64,000 nucleotides of DNA from Haliclystus octoradiatus (lineage: Eukaryota > Cnidaria > Staurozoa > Stauromedusae > Haliclystidae), in contig OU744454.1 in assembly GCA_916610825.1 (NCBI GenBank), positions 11,411,178 through 11,475,177 of the forward strand, written 5' to 3'. The notes under the pieces were generated by a model. It ran no database searches. It saw nothing but the letters and a program-made list of their open reading frames with translations, and had not been told where the DNA came from. A program made the position numbers and the translations under genes. Below are positions 12,985 to 25,059 of this stretch, one piece after another. The first letter of the stretch is position 1. Each line of letters starts with the position of its first letter.

Positions 12985-13353
12985 AAATGGACCAACAAAT
13001 ATTCATGAATTGTTCATGAAAAACAGGCCATTTAACCAGATATAGCTACGTTCATCCCAAACTATCAAGGCTGTAAAAATTGTCAGTAAGAAGAATTGAA
13101 AGCAGCACAAAAATAAGTGTATAGTATGAAGATCAGTATGTATAGTACTGCACTTTGAAAAGTTGAAACGACTCAACGCAACAGTTATTCTAATGTTTCT
13201 TGAAAGGCCTATTCAAATTGAAAAACTACATTTAAAATAACTTCTCAGAAAAGTGACTACTGCCCAGAATGTGTAAAACAGGCTTGTATTTAAGATTCAT
13301 GAATAGTTCATGAACTCAACAAATTTTTTGTAGGGGAATAGGCCTACTTATTT
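12985..13353 (+). repeat. Diverged GTTCATGAAC-type element
   Basis: The two ends (ATTCATGAATTGTTCATGAA near 12997, and ATGAATAGTTCATGAACTC near 13300 followed by TTTTTTGTAGGGGA) resemble the termini of the foldback family seen in the carboxylase introns. The middle is unrelated sequence, so the element is old or has been invaded. Confidence 0.4.
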
Positions 13354-13789
13354 GCGTAGCACCAACGAAAGATATATCTATGTGAAAATCATATGATAAT
13401 AATTAATGAAATATTTTGTAATAATAAAATGAAATAAAATTTAAAAGAAACGTTCTTAAAAGCATCAGGACCAAATTTCTGAGTAATGAAGAAATCATAC
13501 CCTCTATAATATAAACTTTGTAATAGAACCTACATTAATCATACTATCACAGAGTCATATCTGACAGGTATAATTTAAGTGAACAACCTTCAACCTTTTT
13601 GGCTGTGTTTAAAATCAAACCCACAACGAAAGTTAAACTAAAGTGACAATATTGTCAATTACGAATAAGAAAATATAATAATTAAAGAATTTGACCATTC
13701 CAAAAGTACATATATATGTTGTGAATAACAAATTTAACCTCTGAAAGTTTTGAGCCTCATTTATTTTGCACCTGCGTATTAAAGATGTG

Positions 13790-14640
13790 CGAATCCAATC
13801 AGATTGGATCGCATCCAGGTAGTGGTATTTTAGGTCTTTGGATTGGGTAAAATTTGTATTTATTGATTCCAGATGATTTTGGATTTTGAAACTTGGAAGA
13901 GTATTTGTACTTTGTAGCGATTAATTAATGTGTTCTAGTTTTCTCTCAACTGACCGCTTCTTGTACATATAGCGACATTCATGTTCCACTCTCTAGTATT
14001 CCACTCTCTAGTACATCAATTACACGTTTGATGTGAAATGAATTATACAATTTCTTCAAGGAAATGATCAAGATTATTGATTCATTGTACGTATTGTATT
14101 ATCATTTTGATGTGCTGTATGTGACTGTCTCATGTCAGCACCCTATATAATTCCTGTAATCTATCTATGTTGTCTATGTGTAGATTGAATAATAAATTAG
14201 ATACAGTTTAGCCTTCATTGTGCTCACTATCCATTGGGTCTTGAATATCAATTAGTTGTTGTTATAGCAAAGCCAGCTATACGGCATACAGTGATAGTAC
14301 GTCACATTTATTCATGCTGGTATTTATTATTGCTGTGTGGTAGTTTTTTATTTTATCACAGTAGGCCGAGTAGTAACTAAGTGTCTAACGCAGAATATCC
14401 AGCATCAAGTTAAAAGATATCTGATTAAAGCGCCTGAGACTGTATCAAGCAATCACCCATAAATTTATACATTGAAAACTTGGATTAGTTTACATTAATT
14501 ACAAATTATTTGCTTCGAATCGGATTATATTTATTATTTGGCATATTGCTTCAAATCGGATTGGAATCGGATCATTACAACATTCATACCCGTAATCAAT
14601 TTCGAGTAAATTCGATCTGATGCACACTTCAATGCGTATG
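13790..14640 (-). repeat. Old inverted relative of the 3-kb repeat
   Basis: The motif order of the 3-kb unit is visible in reverse orientation: TTTTAGGTCTTTGGATTGGG, then TTTGTACTTTG, then TTAATGTGTTCTAGTTTTC. The segment is flanked by GATGTGCGAATCC on the left and a TCTGATGCACAC stretch on the right. These look like degraded terminal inverted repeats and point to a DNA transposon origin for this module. Confidence 0.45.
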
Positions 14641-15079
14641 GTCTTGCTTCAAGATGACATGAACATATATACTGGCTCTTGCTATCATTGAACTATACTA
14701 GGCTACAGTTACGCCTACTTGTAGTTTTTAAAATTGAAATAAATTGATTAAAAGCCTATCGTTCATTCATGCATTTGTAAATATTTACATTGTTTTATGG
14801 AATTCAGATAATTGATATTTTCTGAATTGATTAATACTGCACGCTGTTAGTTTTGAAGCTTCAATATAATTGTTTATGGTATGACGACTTTCAGCGCAAT
14901 ACACTGCAACTGACTTGTTTCAGTCAAAACTCTGTGGCTTGGTAGAGATTTTATCGATAAGAAGTACTATATTAACATTTTGAAATATATTGAGTGTTTG
15001 AGAATTATTAAGATTTAAAAAATCAATTTCTTATTCAATGAATTGATTAAAATTAAAGCTGATAAATACATGTATATAT

Positions 15080-15225
15080 GATAATCATATCATAGACAGT
15101 GGATCACTAAGCCTATCTATCATCAATTATTACCGCAGCTGATTGAGTGAGCTCCTTTCCTTACTTTCTTGATTAATGTAGGTTATAGACTATGATTTGA
15201 AGGTATGCTAGTCTATGATCACTGA
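15080..15225 (-). repeat. Right arm of the long inverted repeat pair
   Basis: This is the reverse complement of the arm at 10607-10770, including CAGTGGATCACTAAGCC. It abuts the palindromic CGTCCGTACGGACG array that begins at 15232. Confidence 0.6.
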
Positions 15226-15231
15226 CAATTA

Positions 15232-15345
15232 TTCGTCCCCAGATTACGGACCAATAACATAAATTTTTCGTTATTCGTCCGTACGGACAAATAATCAAAA
15301 CAATTTGTTATTCGTCCGTACGGACCAATAAGGTTAGCCATATTT
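15232..15345 (-). repeat. CGTCCGTACGGACG palindrome array, copy 1
   Basis: The segment carries repeated 14-base palindromes CGTCCGTACGGAC(G/C) embedded in TTATTCG...CGAATAA-type palindromes. Its reverse complement matches 63377-63488 with about one mismatch over more than 100 bases, although the two sites lie 48 kb apart. Confidence 0.85.
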
Positions 15346-15925
15346 ATATGCTCATGTTATGATGTCTGACGAAAAGGATAATTTACTATGTAGAAAATGA
15401 ATCTACTTTACCATGCATTTGATCACGATATGAAATCATCATTTTTGTCAGAATTATTTCGAATAAAAGACAATCTTTATTTTATTCTTATCGGGCGTAC
15501 ATTCTCCTTCGATAAAATATGGTTGATAACTTATTATTGATTGGTGTATTAACTCAGAGAACCCGCTATTATGTATTTAAATGTTGTTCGGAGATTATGC
15601 CACTCGTATAGTTTTTATTTGGATCTCATTTGGAAAATGGTAAGTTGTATTTTAATAAATATTGTTTGCTATGATCGATTATTTCATGCAACCTTTTCGC
15701 TTTTTATTTTTGTAACACAAGGTTTGTTACACTCATCCAAACTGTATTAACTATTTAAAAATGTTTTTAAATTATGTTTTTGTGCTTTTAAATTTAAAGC
15801 AAAATTTTTGAATGCTGAAAATATTATAATTATTATTATGTATCACAAATCATACGCTCAATTCAATTTGACTTTATTAAATTTGATATACCTGAAATTA
15901 CGTATATTATATAAATTATGAAATT
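15346..15925 (+). repeat. Partial 3-kb repeat, direct orientation
   Basis: This stretch matches about 8557-9125 of copy C, including the frame MYLNVVRR at 15571 and its GTAAGT. It ends abruptly and is followed by an inverted piece of the same repeat. Confidence 0.85.
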
Positions 15926-17066
15926 AAGTCTCAATATTAGTATAGCGATATATTATAGAATTTTATTTGATTTTGAAAGAATGTTGATTCTATTATTCTG
16001 GAAAATTTGATAACTAGAAGCACTATGAGGCCAACTTTTCACATCTTTTTTTTACTTATAAAATTATATTTTCAACGAACTCTTAGTATTTTGATAGACT
16101 GCCATGAAAATCACAGGCATACTTGCTGAGATTGCAAAGATCAAAAATATATAGGCTCATATAGTATCATATCATAATATTTTCAGATTATATATATAAT
16201 TTGAAATTCAATACACGTGCGTGGATCGGCCTTGTTCAATAATACGTTGTCGAAGCAGTAGGTTTGTTGATTAGGTCAGTCAAAGCGCCAATAGCAGTAA
16301 GAAAGGCAGTGGCTAATTGGTTAATGCTCTGGTACAACAAATTCAGGGTCGTCAGTTCAAATCCGCCATTCGGCAATCTTTTATCAACGATTTTTCTTAT
16401 CTTTTTTTAATATCATCATCATCATCATTTTGAATTAACAAAAGATATTGTTTGATCATGTTAATAACAGAAATTAGTGGACCATGTGTCTTGTCGAAGC
16501 TAAATTAATTTAATATTGAATATATTACATGCGATGCCACGAGTTTTGACAGGCCTCACCTTGACGGCATTATTTTGTGAACACCACATTAGTGTTGTAT
16601 GTATTGCAATAAAGATTTATCAATCCGAACCGAACGCGATTTGATCGTATCGGGTCAGATTCGGGTTAATATTTTAGGTCTTCGGATCGGATCGGATTTG
16701 AAGTGATTTTTTATGGAAAGTTTCAGATTTCGAAATTTGACTGAGTATTTGTAATTTATTATAATTAATGTGTTCTGGCTTCCTTTCAGCACATAAAATA
16801 AAGATTTTCTATGTAGAGATAGCTACGTTAAATTATACATTTCAATCGACTCAATTGATGTGAGATACATTAAATTTTTATTAAAGGAATGATCAAGATG
16901 TATTGATTAATACTACATCGTTTCGATGCGTATTGTGTCTCATGTTCTCCTCCAGAGTTCATACTCCGTATTATACAGCGATAGAAAGCTTAATCAATTA
17001 TTTAATTATAAGTGATCTGAAAGTTTTATCATAGAAGGTCCATAATGGACCACAACACCCATTGCT
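15926..17066 (-). repeat. Partial 3-kb repeat, inverted
   Basis: Reverse-complemented, this matches about 4550-5700 of copy B from the ACTAGCAATGGGTG landmark through the tRNA-like segment (here on the plus strand at 16307-16380). Next to the direct fragment it forms a head-to-head rearrangement. Confidence 0.85.
16307..16380 (+). repeat. tRNA-like segment inside inverted repeat fragment
   Basis: The segment GGCTAATTGGTTAATGC (A-box-like) is followed by CAGTTCAAATCC (B-box-like). Its T-stem does not pair well and the acceptor stem is not convincing. I regard it as a tRNA-derived SINE head, not a functional tRNA. Confidence 0.45.
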
Positions 17067-17361
17067 AGTTATGTATATAAGTGATAAATGATAGAAATAT
17101 TGTGATATATAAACAGACAGTATTATTAATATAAGTAGATATATAAACAGACAGTATTATGTATATAAGTGATTATGTTCATTTGCTGTTGCTAATATCC
17201 TTTTTTGCTTACTTCCGAATTGTAATTTGAATAAAAAAGGTAACATTAACCCTGCTGCAAGCTATTTTGACTTTAATTTGTGTATTTCCTTGTAAAACTC
17301 GGTTCATTTTATCGCTGAAAATTTTCGTTTTTTGTTAAGTTATTTTTTGATATTCAATCAA

Positions 17362-20325
17362 ATGTCTTCAACAACAAAAGAAGCATTATTCAATGCTCGT
17401 GGAGCTCGCTGGTGCTCTGATCCTTAATTATTTGAAACAGATATTTTTAATGACTCAAATGATTTAACTGAAGGGTCTGAAGAGACAGAAACAGATCAAA
17501 TTGATCAATCATTTTCCAATTTAGTGGGCATCGTATTATTCATTTGGTTGTCTTAGCAAAGCACTTATCAGCATGTGAGGACCCTGGTTGTAAAAAACCA
17601 TTGAATTTAATTGACTGTACTACAGAGAAAAGATATGATTTGGCTAGTATTTTACTTATCCCATGTAAACATTGCAACCACCTGAATAGAGTACACGCTG
17701 ATACCACAACTGAAAGCAATACCGCTGGACCTAAACCCTACAGTAACAACATAAAGATTGGACTTGGTAAGTGAGAAATTAGAAATTATATAACTATTTC
17801 ATAATTTATTGCTTAGAAAATCAACAAAATCTACAGGCAGCGATATTGGTTAAATTCTTGATTAAATCAACTTTCATTCTTAATTATATAAAATAGTAAC
17901 AATATTTGCTCATGAAGCGTTTTATGGTTTCTTGTGAACCTTTTCATTGGAAGTATCAGCTTTAGATTGATATAAATTCCAAGAAAAGACATAAGATTTA
18001 TTTTTTTAATTATATGTTGACCTAAATACAAGTTGTTCTGTATTAATTTTTTAAAGGCATTTCTATTTATTATATTCCACAGGACTACTTAATGCTGGAA
18101 TTGGGGGGACACATTTGAAAAATTTGCTATCATCTCTCAATATTCCAACAGTAAACAAGAGTACTGTGAAAAAGGCTGAAAGAAAAATGGGGAAGGCGTT
18201 AGAAAATTATGCCCTTGAAAGCTGCAGGAAGAGTCTGTTAGCAGAGCAAAATCTTTGACCAGCAGAAATCAAATCAAACCTATTATCAAACGAAACCACT
18301 GATCTGTATGAGAAAAGACTGGCTGAAGGCTATGATATCCCAGATAAGGATTACCAATAATGGGTTTCGGCTAGGCAAAGTATAACGGTATCCAATTCAG
18401 ATCCATGTATCTCAGTGTCATATGATATGGGTTTGGCAAAGAGAAGGCGAGCAATGAACTCGCTGACTAGTGTTGGAGTCGCAATTGGTGTTAACACCGG
18501 CAAGATTGTTGCTTACGCAACCCGTAATAAGAGATGCATTACTTGTGATGTTGCTGAAAAGGAGGGGTGCCTATTGAAGAAGCATGACTGTAGGAGAAAT
18601 CACTATGGCTCTTCAAAATCCATGGAACCAGCAGCTGCATTAGACTTTGCAAAGGATTTAAAATCGCAAGGAGCTCTTATAAGGCCTTTAATTGGAGATG
18701 ATGATTCTTCGACCAATAAAAGACTCAATGATGAAGTAGGGGATATTATAAAGGTATCAGATGTAAGCCACTGTAAGAGAAACCTTAGGTCGAAATTGTA
18801 TAATGCAAAAAGTTCAAACAAAGATTGCAAGCAATTGACCAAGAAAACAATTGACTATTTTCTGAAAATGTTTTGGTATGCCTTACATAGCAATGCACAT
18901 GATCCAGATGGCCTGATGAAAACACTTCTGTCCATAGTACCGCATGCATATGCTGATCATTCTGAATGCTATGACAGTTGGTGTGGTTACCTGAAAGAAT
19001 GTGAGACATATAAGTACAAGAGTTTCCCCTACTGCAAACCAATATCATGTCAAAAGACGAAAGAGTTTTTAATCAAACTTTATAGGGCTGGAGATCAAGC
19101 TGATATACTTGCACCACTAGGAAGCAGTCAGTCTAATGAATATGTCAACGATGTTATTACATCCAAGGCACCAAAATCAATACATTATGGTGGAAGTGAC
19201 TCACTAGACTTCCGGGTGGCCTCTGCAATACTTCAAAAGAAAATGAAGGCAATATGTATGTCGCAAATGCCACTACTACTGCTGGTCTATCTCCAAGTGG
19301 TTTAGCTGTACTGCATGGGCAGAGGCAAGATAAAAAAACATCTGAAGAGACTTCAGAAATCCACTACCAAGGCTTCTAAGCTGCGAAGATGCCTCTTGAG
19401 AGAGAAAACAGGCAGAACACAAGCTGCCATGGAAGTTTGTGTATGGACAACCTATAGTACAGGATGATCGTTAACTATAGACTCAAATACACTAGACGAT
19501 GAATGTATAGCACAACCTACGGTGTGCCCACCCCTTGTATCAAATTGTGCAGGAGATTTAGAGTACATTTTCGTTATGTTTGATATAGAAACGACTAGTC
19601 TACCACGAACTTCCCAGCTAACGCAGATTGCAGCAGTAACATTAAATGGGGAAAAACAATTCAATCAATACATTTTACCCACTGAAGAAATTTTTATCAT
19701 GGGGCTGAGGTAGCCACAGGTCTAAGCGTTCAAAATAAGATACTTGTTTGCCATGGTGTTCCTGTCGAGACAATAAATGAATCAACAGCATTGGAAACAT
19801 TATTGTCTTGGTTAGCTGGGTTGCAAAGCCCTGTTATATTAATAGCACACAACTGTCACTCGTTTGATATGAGGATACTTTTTAATGCTTGCAGGAGGCA
19901 CGCCATGGAAAAAATTCTAATTGAGACTTTATCTGATTTTGATGATACATTACTTGCATTTAGGCAGTTTGCCCCACAGCTTGATTCAAACACACTTTCA
20001 GCTCTGTATAAGCATTACCATGGTGCCGAATTCAATGCACATAATGCCAAAGCTGATGTTAATGCACTAAAAGAAGCTAATTGAAAATCTAATATCGACT
20101 TATTACCTTTTGTTTTTAATACTGACTCTGTTGAAAAGCATCTTGAATTTGAAATTGATGCTGATGCAAGACTAAAATAATTTTCAGGTTTAATTACTTC
20201 AAAAGTTATCTCTAAAACAATGGCCAAACAATGGCCAATGGCATTATTTACAGAACCTGTTGGTAAATCTGTACGCATCACAAATAGGAAAAACATCATA
20301 GAGGCAGGTTCACAATATCTAACAT
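17362..20325 (+). pseudogene. Mutator-like (MULE) transposase with C-terminal DEDDh exonuclease domain, decayed
   Basis: Reading begins at ATG 17362. A TAA at 17425 and a one-base frameshift near 17550 precede a zinc-binding-like block (CEDPGCKK...PCKHCNHLNR). A GT-AG intron (17767-18081) joins it to LLNAGIGGTHLKNLL, a block seen in animal Mutator-like transposases. The same frame runs on through two stops (18257 and 18358) into the catalytic core, with VSYDMG (first Asp), LIGDDDSS (second Asp) and a HSECYDSWCGY zinc/His block. After more frameshifts near 19250 and 19700 comes a 3'-5' exonuclease domain. Its DEDDh residues look intact: FDIETT (19580), HNCHSFD (19840) and HNAKAD (20040). The transposase cuts and moves DNA; the exonuclease role in such elements is not known to me. 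The multiple stops mean this copy is dead. Confidence 0.75.
19555..20084 (+). pseudogene. DEDDh 3'-5' exonuclease domain (RNase T/DnaQ-like) of the MULE element
   Basis: All three exonuclease motifs are present in order: the DxE motif in FDIETTSLP, the middle Asp in HNCHSFDMRIL, and the His/Asp pair in HNAKADVNAL. A frameshift near 19700 separates motif I from the rest. The frame ends at a TGA (20082) and similarity may continue to about 20325. It sits directly downstream of the transposase with no promoter or new start, so it is best read as the C-terminal part of the same protein. Confidence 0.7.
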
Positions 20326-21752
20326 GAATATAATCGCTTGGTTGCTTGTCTAAGTCATGGAGGCTTGTCGGCTAATACTGATTTAGATTGTAAGATATTT
20401 TTGAAGTGAGAACATAACTTCATCCAATCAGGATCGTGATGTGGTCGCCTAACGATCAGTGCAGACAATTCCGCCACTATTTTGGTGACTGGAACTATTC
20501 TTAGGAATTTTAAACATTAATTGTTGTGAAAAGACATTTGAGCTATAGCCATTTGAAGGAAACTTAATGCCTTCGTTTGTAGTTTCGGTTTATTTGAAAT
20601 TTTCTCTGAATGTAAAAAAGACTACGGCTTATATATATGTTTAAATATAAAGAGCCGTACATATTCAGACCGGTCTTTACAAATTTTTAAAGTAAAAACA
20701 AAGCCTGTCATAGGTTCATCTTGTAATTCTTATGTTGTATTTAAATCGGGTCATTTTATCGAGCAGTTATAATTTATAAAGCTGTTCGATATATCGGAAG
20801 ACGTCATATATGGAGCTTCGATAAAGGCGAAGAAATATCGCTACCGATATTTCGATATGGGAAAGCATATCGAGATGAAATGCCTTAAATATTGTTTCGA
20901 TATTAAAATACTTTATGTCATTTTTGCTGCTTAAATATTGAAAACAATCCACAATTTGTTATTACACTTCGAATATACTCGAGAATTATAGTACAGAGAT
21001 ATCTGTTTTTAAATCAAAGTAAATAATTTTATTAATCTATTCATTCATCATTTAAAATAAAGTTTGATGAAAGTTCAAATTATCAACATGTCTTTCATAT
21101 AATCAAGGTATTATAATAGAACCAAGATAGCCTAACTCAGATTTGTGTTTTAAATAGTTTTAAAAAGGCCATAATATTATCTTACGTTTGTGAAAATCAA
21201 CCAAATAAAATGTATTTAACATCATCGAGTGTTGCAGAATTCAAATTTAAAAACAACATCTTCGTCCGAAATCAATACATCCTAAAAAGTCTATCTTTGT
21301 TGACCCAATATTGATCATTTCCAAAACTGTAAAACTGTTGTTAGTTACACACAAGTATGTGTTTTTTATTTTACATACACAAGGATTAATCGCATATACT
21401 ATTTGTTAATAACTATAAGCAATTGACTATAAGCATGCAGACAAGCACGATAATATCTTGAAGATGTAAGAGTTTTGACTTTGCTTCGGCTTTGACTTTG
21501 ATTTAAAATTTTTTCTTTGAAAATGAAAATAAAAATAAGGGAGCTCCGTTAGACTTGAGTCCCACTTTTGAGCCTGCATAATAATTATGTATCTCTATTT
21601 TATCAACACGACAGATACGATTATTTTCGAAAAATTGTACCATATGCATCAAACTAAAACATCACAAATAGTAGTTATTGTAGGTTATAATAATAGTAAT
21701 GTTTATCTAATGGCAGATAATATAGTGCTCTATGTCTTCATTTGACATTTTA
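20326..21752. other. Noncoding, AT-rich
   Basis: I see no supported gene here. A cluster of TCGATAT-type motifs lies at about 20785-20910. The short frames here have no domain content. Confidence 0.4.
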
Positions 21753-22271
21753 GGGGGTGTTTATATGAGTCGGGTTAGCCCGGTTGGCAATGAGACGGGC
21801 TGTTTAAGCCACCTGTTTATATGGCAGTTTCATCCCACTTTCAGCCAGGCAAACGTCACCTGGCTGGCCTCGATTTTCAAGCATCGTATCAATTTCATTT
21901 TTATGTTTTCAAGTTTTCCAAAGAAAATAAAAAATAATAGATTAAATCCTAATTAATCTTAATGTTTTTATCTAAAATGTTAAATTTATTGTAAATTATG
22001 ATTTGATTTCAACGTCGTCTATTTGAAGTGCTTGCGCAGATGAAGAGATGACCCGGGCTGGCCCACCAAACTGTGTTTATATGGAGAAATTCCGTCTCAC
22101 CCAGGTGGGATCCCACTGCTCGTCAGGTGAAATCCCACCTGGGTGGGCTATCCCGGCAACCATATAAACGCACGACTGTAAAACAATAGACAACAATTAT
22201 AGTGGATGTTGATCTCACTCGAAGGTGTCGCCTCACCTCGCCGGGCTGGCCCACCTCATATAAACACCCCC
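21753..22271 (+). mobile_element. PIF/Harbinger-like MITE with TTA target duplication
   Basis: The element begins GGGGGTGTTTATATGAG and ends with the complementary CTCATATAAACACCCCC. It is flanked on both sides by TTA (21750-21752 and 22272-22274), the 3-bp duplication typical of PIF/Harbinger elements. At 519 bp it has no coding capacity. The internal part has GGGCTGGCCCACC-type palindromic blocks near both ends. Confidence 0.8.
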
Positions 22272-22716
22272 TTAAATGTGGGTAATAAGGGATTTCGAGT
22301 TTGTTGTTAGAGAACGAGTGGGTCTAAATTTCGATTTCCCACGAACAAAGAGTGATGTAATCATTTTGATAATCATGTAACATAACCTTTGTCTGGAACA
22401 TCAATTGTCTCTCATGACTTCCATACAACAATGACTTGTTTTCTAATTTAATGTTTCATTGATTTTTCATTAAATACAATTTAAATGAAATTCTTACGAA
22501 TATCATTTCAAAATATAAAGCGAAGAATTCAATATAATTGTTTTTCAAACATGTTTGCAATATTAAAATTATAGTAAAAATTATATCTGAATAAAGCAAA
22601 TCCCAAGCTGTTACTGTTTTGAATTTCTCAACTGAATTTCCAATTACAGATTATACATTTGATTTGATTTTATGACAGAATATTCAATCTGTCGCAGCTA
22701 GTCACCATTTTCAAAA

Positions 22717-22829
22717 CATGTGTTCTAGCTGTTTGGTTAAAGCCGCGCAGGTATAGCTCTATACCCGCACGCTTTTAGTGGTTGCCATGGAATATCGTGG
22801 GTTGTCTTGACATAACCACTAAACACATG
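22717..22829 (+). repeat. Small hairpin/MITE-like inverted repeat
   Basis: CATGTGTT...TGGTTA on the left pairs with TAACCACTAAACACATG on the right. Inside lies a second near-perfect hairpin, AGGTATAGCTCTATACC, flanked by CGCGC/CGCACGC. No target duplication is clear. Confidence 0.45.
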
Positions 22830-24560
22830 ATACAAATCCACCAATCATGACTAGAGTTTTTTCAAGTGATTATTAATATATTATATATCATCATTAATAT
22901 TGCCACCATGTTATAAAAAATTCTGTTGTATAGCATTCGAAATGTTTGGTTTGTCCATTTATGTTGTCTTTGTAATGTAGCCTCGGTAATGATGTAATAT
23001 GAGTTTTATTCTTTCATCCTCATGTAGCAGGAGCGCATAGAGAAAAAAGAAACATGGCGTGGTTGAAGAAAAGATGTTGGTTTCATCTATCTTTTTACTG
23101 TTCTAAATTAAACTTTTGCTTACATTTAATGCTTATAGACAAACCAACAAGTTATAATATTATAAAAATCAAAGTTCGCTTTAGATGAAAAATGGACACA
23201 AATGAAAATGTTTGATTTTTATGACATTAATTATGAGAAAAAGGTTGCACTCAATTCTCACTGGACATAACAGTTTTGCTGGGTGGCGCAAAACTTCTAC
23301 TAGATTTTTCGAGAGCTGTCTTGTCGAATACTTGTGTGCAGTGAGGGCTACTTTTCAATATGCATATCCTGAAACAAGTTTGACTGGTGGTGTAATTGTA
23401 ATAAAATAATGTGCGACACCATCAGGTTTTTATGGTGTGCAGTGTTGACAGAATGGGGGGTGAATGGCAATTATTCGAGCTGAAACAAGATGGAGCAAGG
23501 ATTGCATTTATCCCCTTGTTATGAACTTACGGATTTTGCTTGGAAATAACACACGCCAAGTAATTATGCGCTAGTCCTGCATTTCGAAACAATCTTGTAT
23601 GCTCGTATCATTAAGTAAAAATACTAATGGCCATTTACAATTCAAAGAAGATTTCAAGTGGAATTTAGTGTTGTCAAGTAAAAAATTGATTCGGATCTTT
23701 ATAAAGTATGACTCTACAATCTACATACAAAGTTGTGCCGAAGATATGGCTCAATGTAATTATAGCCAAGTTTTAAATTTAATTTAATTATGTTCATAAC
23801 TATATAGATTACATACTTGTTTGTACGATGCATAGTGTATAAATCAAAATGTTATCCAACATTATCCATCATGAGATCCATGCAGACAGGTGATGTAATT
23901 TGTATATTGTCAATAATGATCTGAGGCATTGATATGAACATTTAATTCTGGGACCCTGATCATTACAATATTGTGGATTGCATGATACTCTTTTGGTCAT
24001 CAACTTTACTTGAGACTCAGTATTTTTGGCACCTCAAATTTCATTTAGTAAAAGTATCATAAGAAATATAATTTAATTTTGCATCAATCCACCATTTTTT
24101 ATACTATTAAAAAATTTGGTAATTATTATTCTTGCTATGTCTATCACTACAAAATGTTTGTATTTGCAGCACATTTGCACCTACAAAATTAGATAACAAT
24201 AGAATAATACCTTGTTTCGAATTCTGAAATTTTGAACATCGTGAAACAAATTTCCACAGCAGCAGATTGCTATGAAAGTGAAATTAGATAATGTTCTTAT
24301 TGGTAAGCTCTTAATGTTTTCCCAGTTTGATAACAATATAAGTATAGTGTTATACAAATAATATATATATATATATTATTGATACAAATAAATTTTCGTA
24401 TTATTGAAATTTCACACCTTAAGTGAGCGCTTAAATCGAAAATAAGAATTATTCTCCTAAGAAATGTTCTGGTAATCAGCTGTTACTTTTTTCAAAAGTT
24501 GAAAATATTACTAATGCGACATCGCTTCGTACTTGCTTCTTCTGTGAGTAATAAAAATAA
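22830..24560. other. Noncoding, no supported gene
   Basis: Only short frames occur (for example 23212-23409 and 23599-23787), without domains or splice context. A short (TA)n tract lies at 24358-24377. Confidence 0.4.
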
Positions 24561-24939
24561 TGTAACCGACAGAATTTGGTTACATGTGGTGGAGTTTTAT
24601 TGCCAAGAAATACGAGAGAAATTTTCTATATATCCCTGTTTTTCTAAACAACAATCAACAGCAACAATTAATAAAATACAACATACTGATTAATTACTTA
24701 ATTACAATATAAATATAATTACCTTCGGTGTTGCCCTGCACCGTTAATACTCTTTTTTATTTAACTCAATTTTGATATGCGTTCACAGCAAGATTACACC
24801 TCGACTGAGTAAAAGTGTTCCGGTAAGCTTTTTATTATACTAATTTAACAATAGTTAACAATATTTAACAATAGTGACAGTACAACAATAAAATATCAAA
24901 CAATTAACCAAAATAAATGTTCACGCATGGTCGGTAACA
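24561..24939 (-). repeat. 3' LTR of the BEL/Pao element
   Basis: On the minus strand a purine-rich GGGGCAGGGA (24940-24949), a likely polypurine tract, is followed directly by TGTTACCGAC. The LTR would end at GTCGGTTACA (24561), whose reverse complement matches the start in 9 of 10 bases. An AATAAA poly(A) signal lies inside. It sits just downstream of the pol C-terminus, as expected. I could not find the matching 5' LTR. Confidence 0.6.
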
Positions 24940-25059
24940 TCCCTGCCCCAAATGAGCAACTGTCACACATTTAATAAGTGGAACCGACTACTAATTGTTA
25001 ATCATGTATTTGCTTCTAGCAAACAAATTTTTGTTATTGGTCTTGTGTAAACGGAACCT

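Noticed and set aside
16307..16380. tRNA-like segment as a working tRNA
   Set aside because: Only the A and B boxes are convincing. The stems do not fold, and the segment lies inside a dispersed repeat.
18603..19048. Minus-strand frames opposite the MULE transposase
   Set aside because: They are antisense shadows of the conserved transposase frame.
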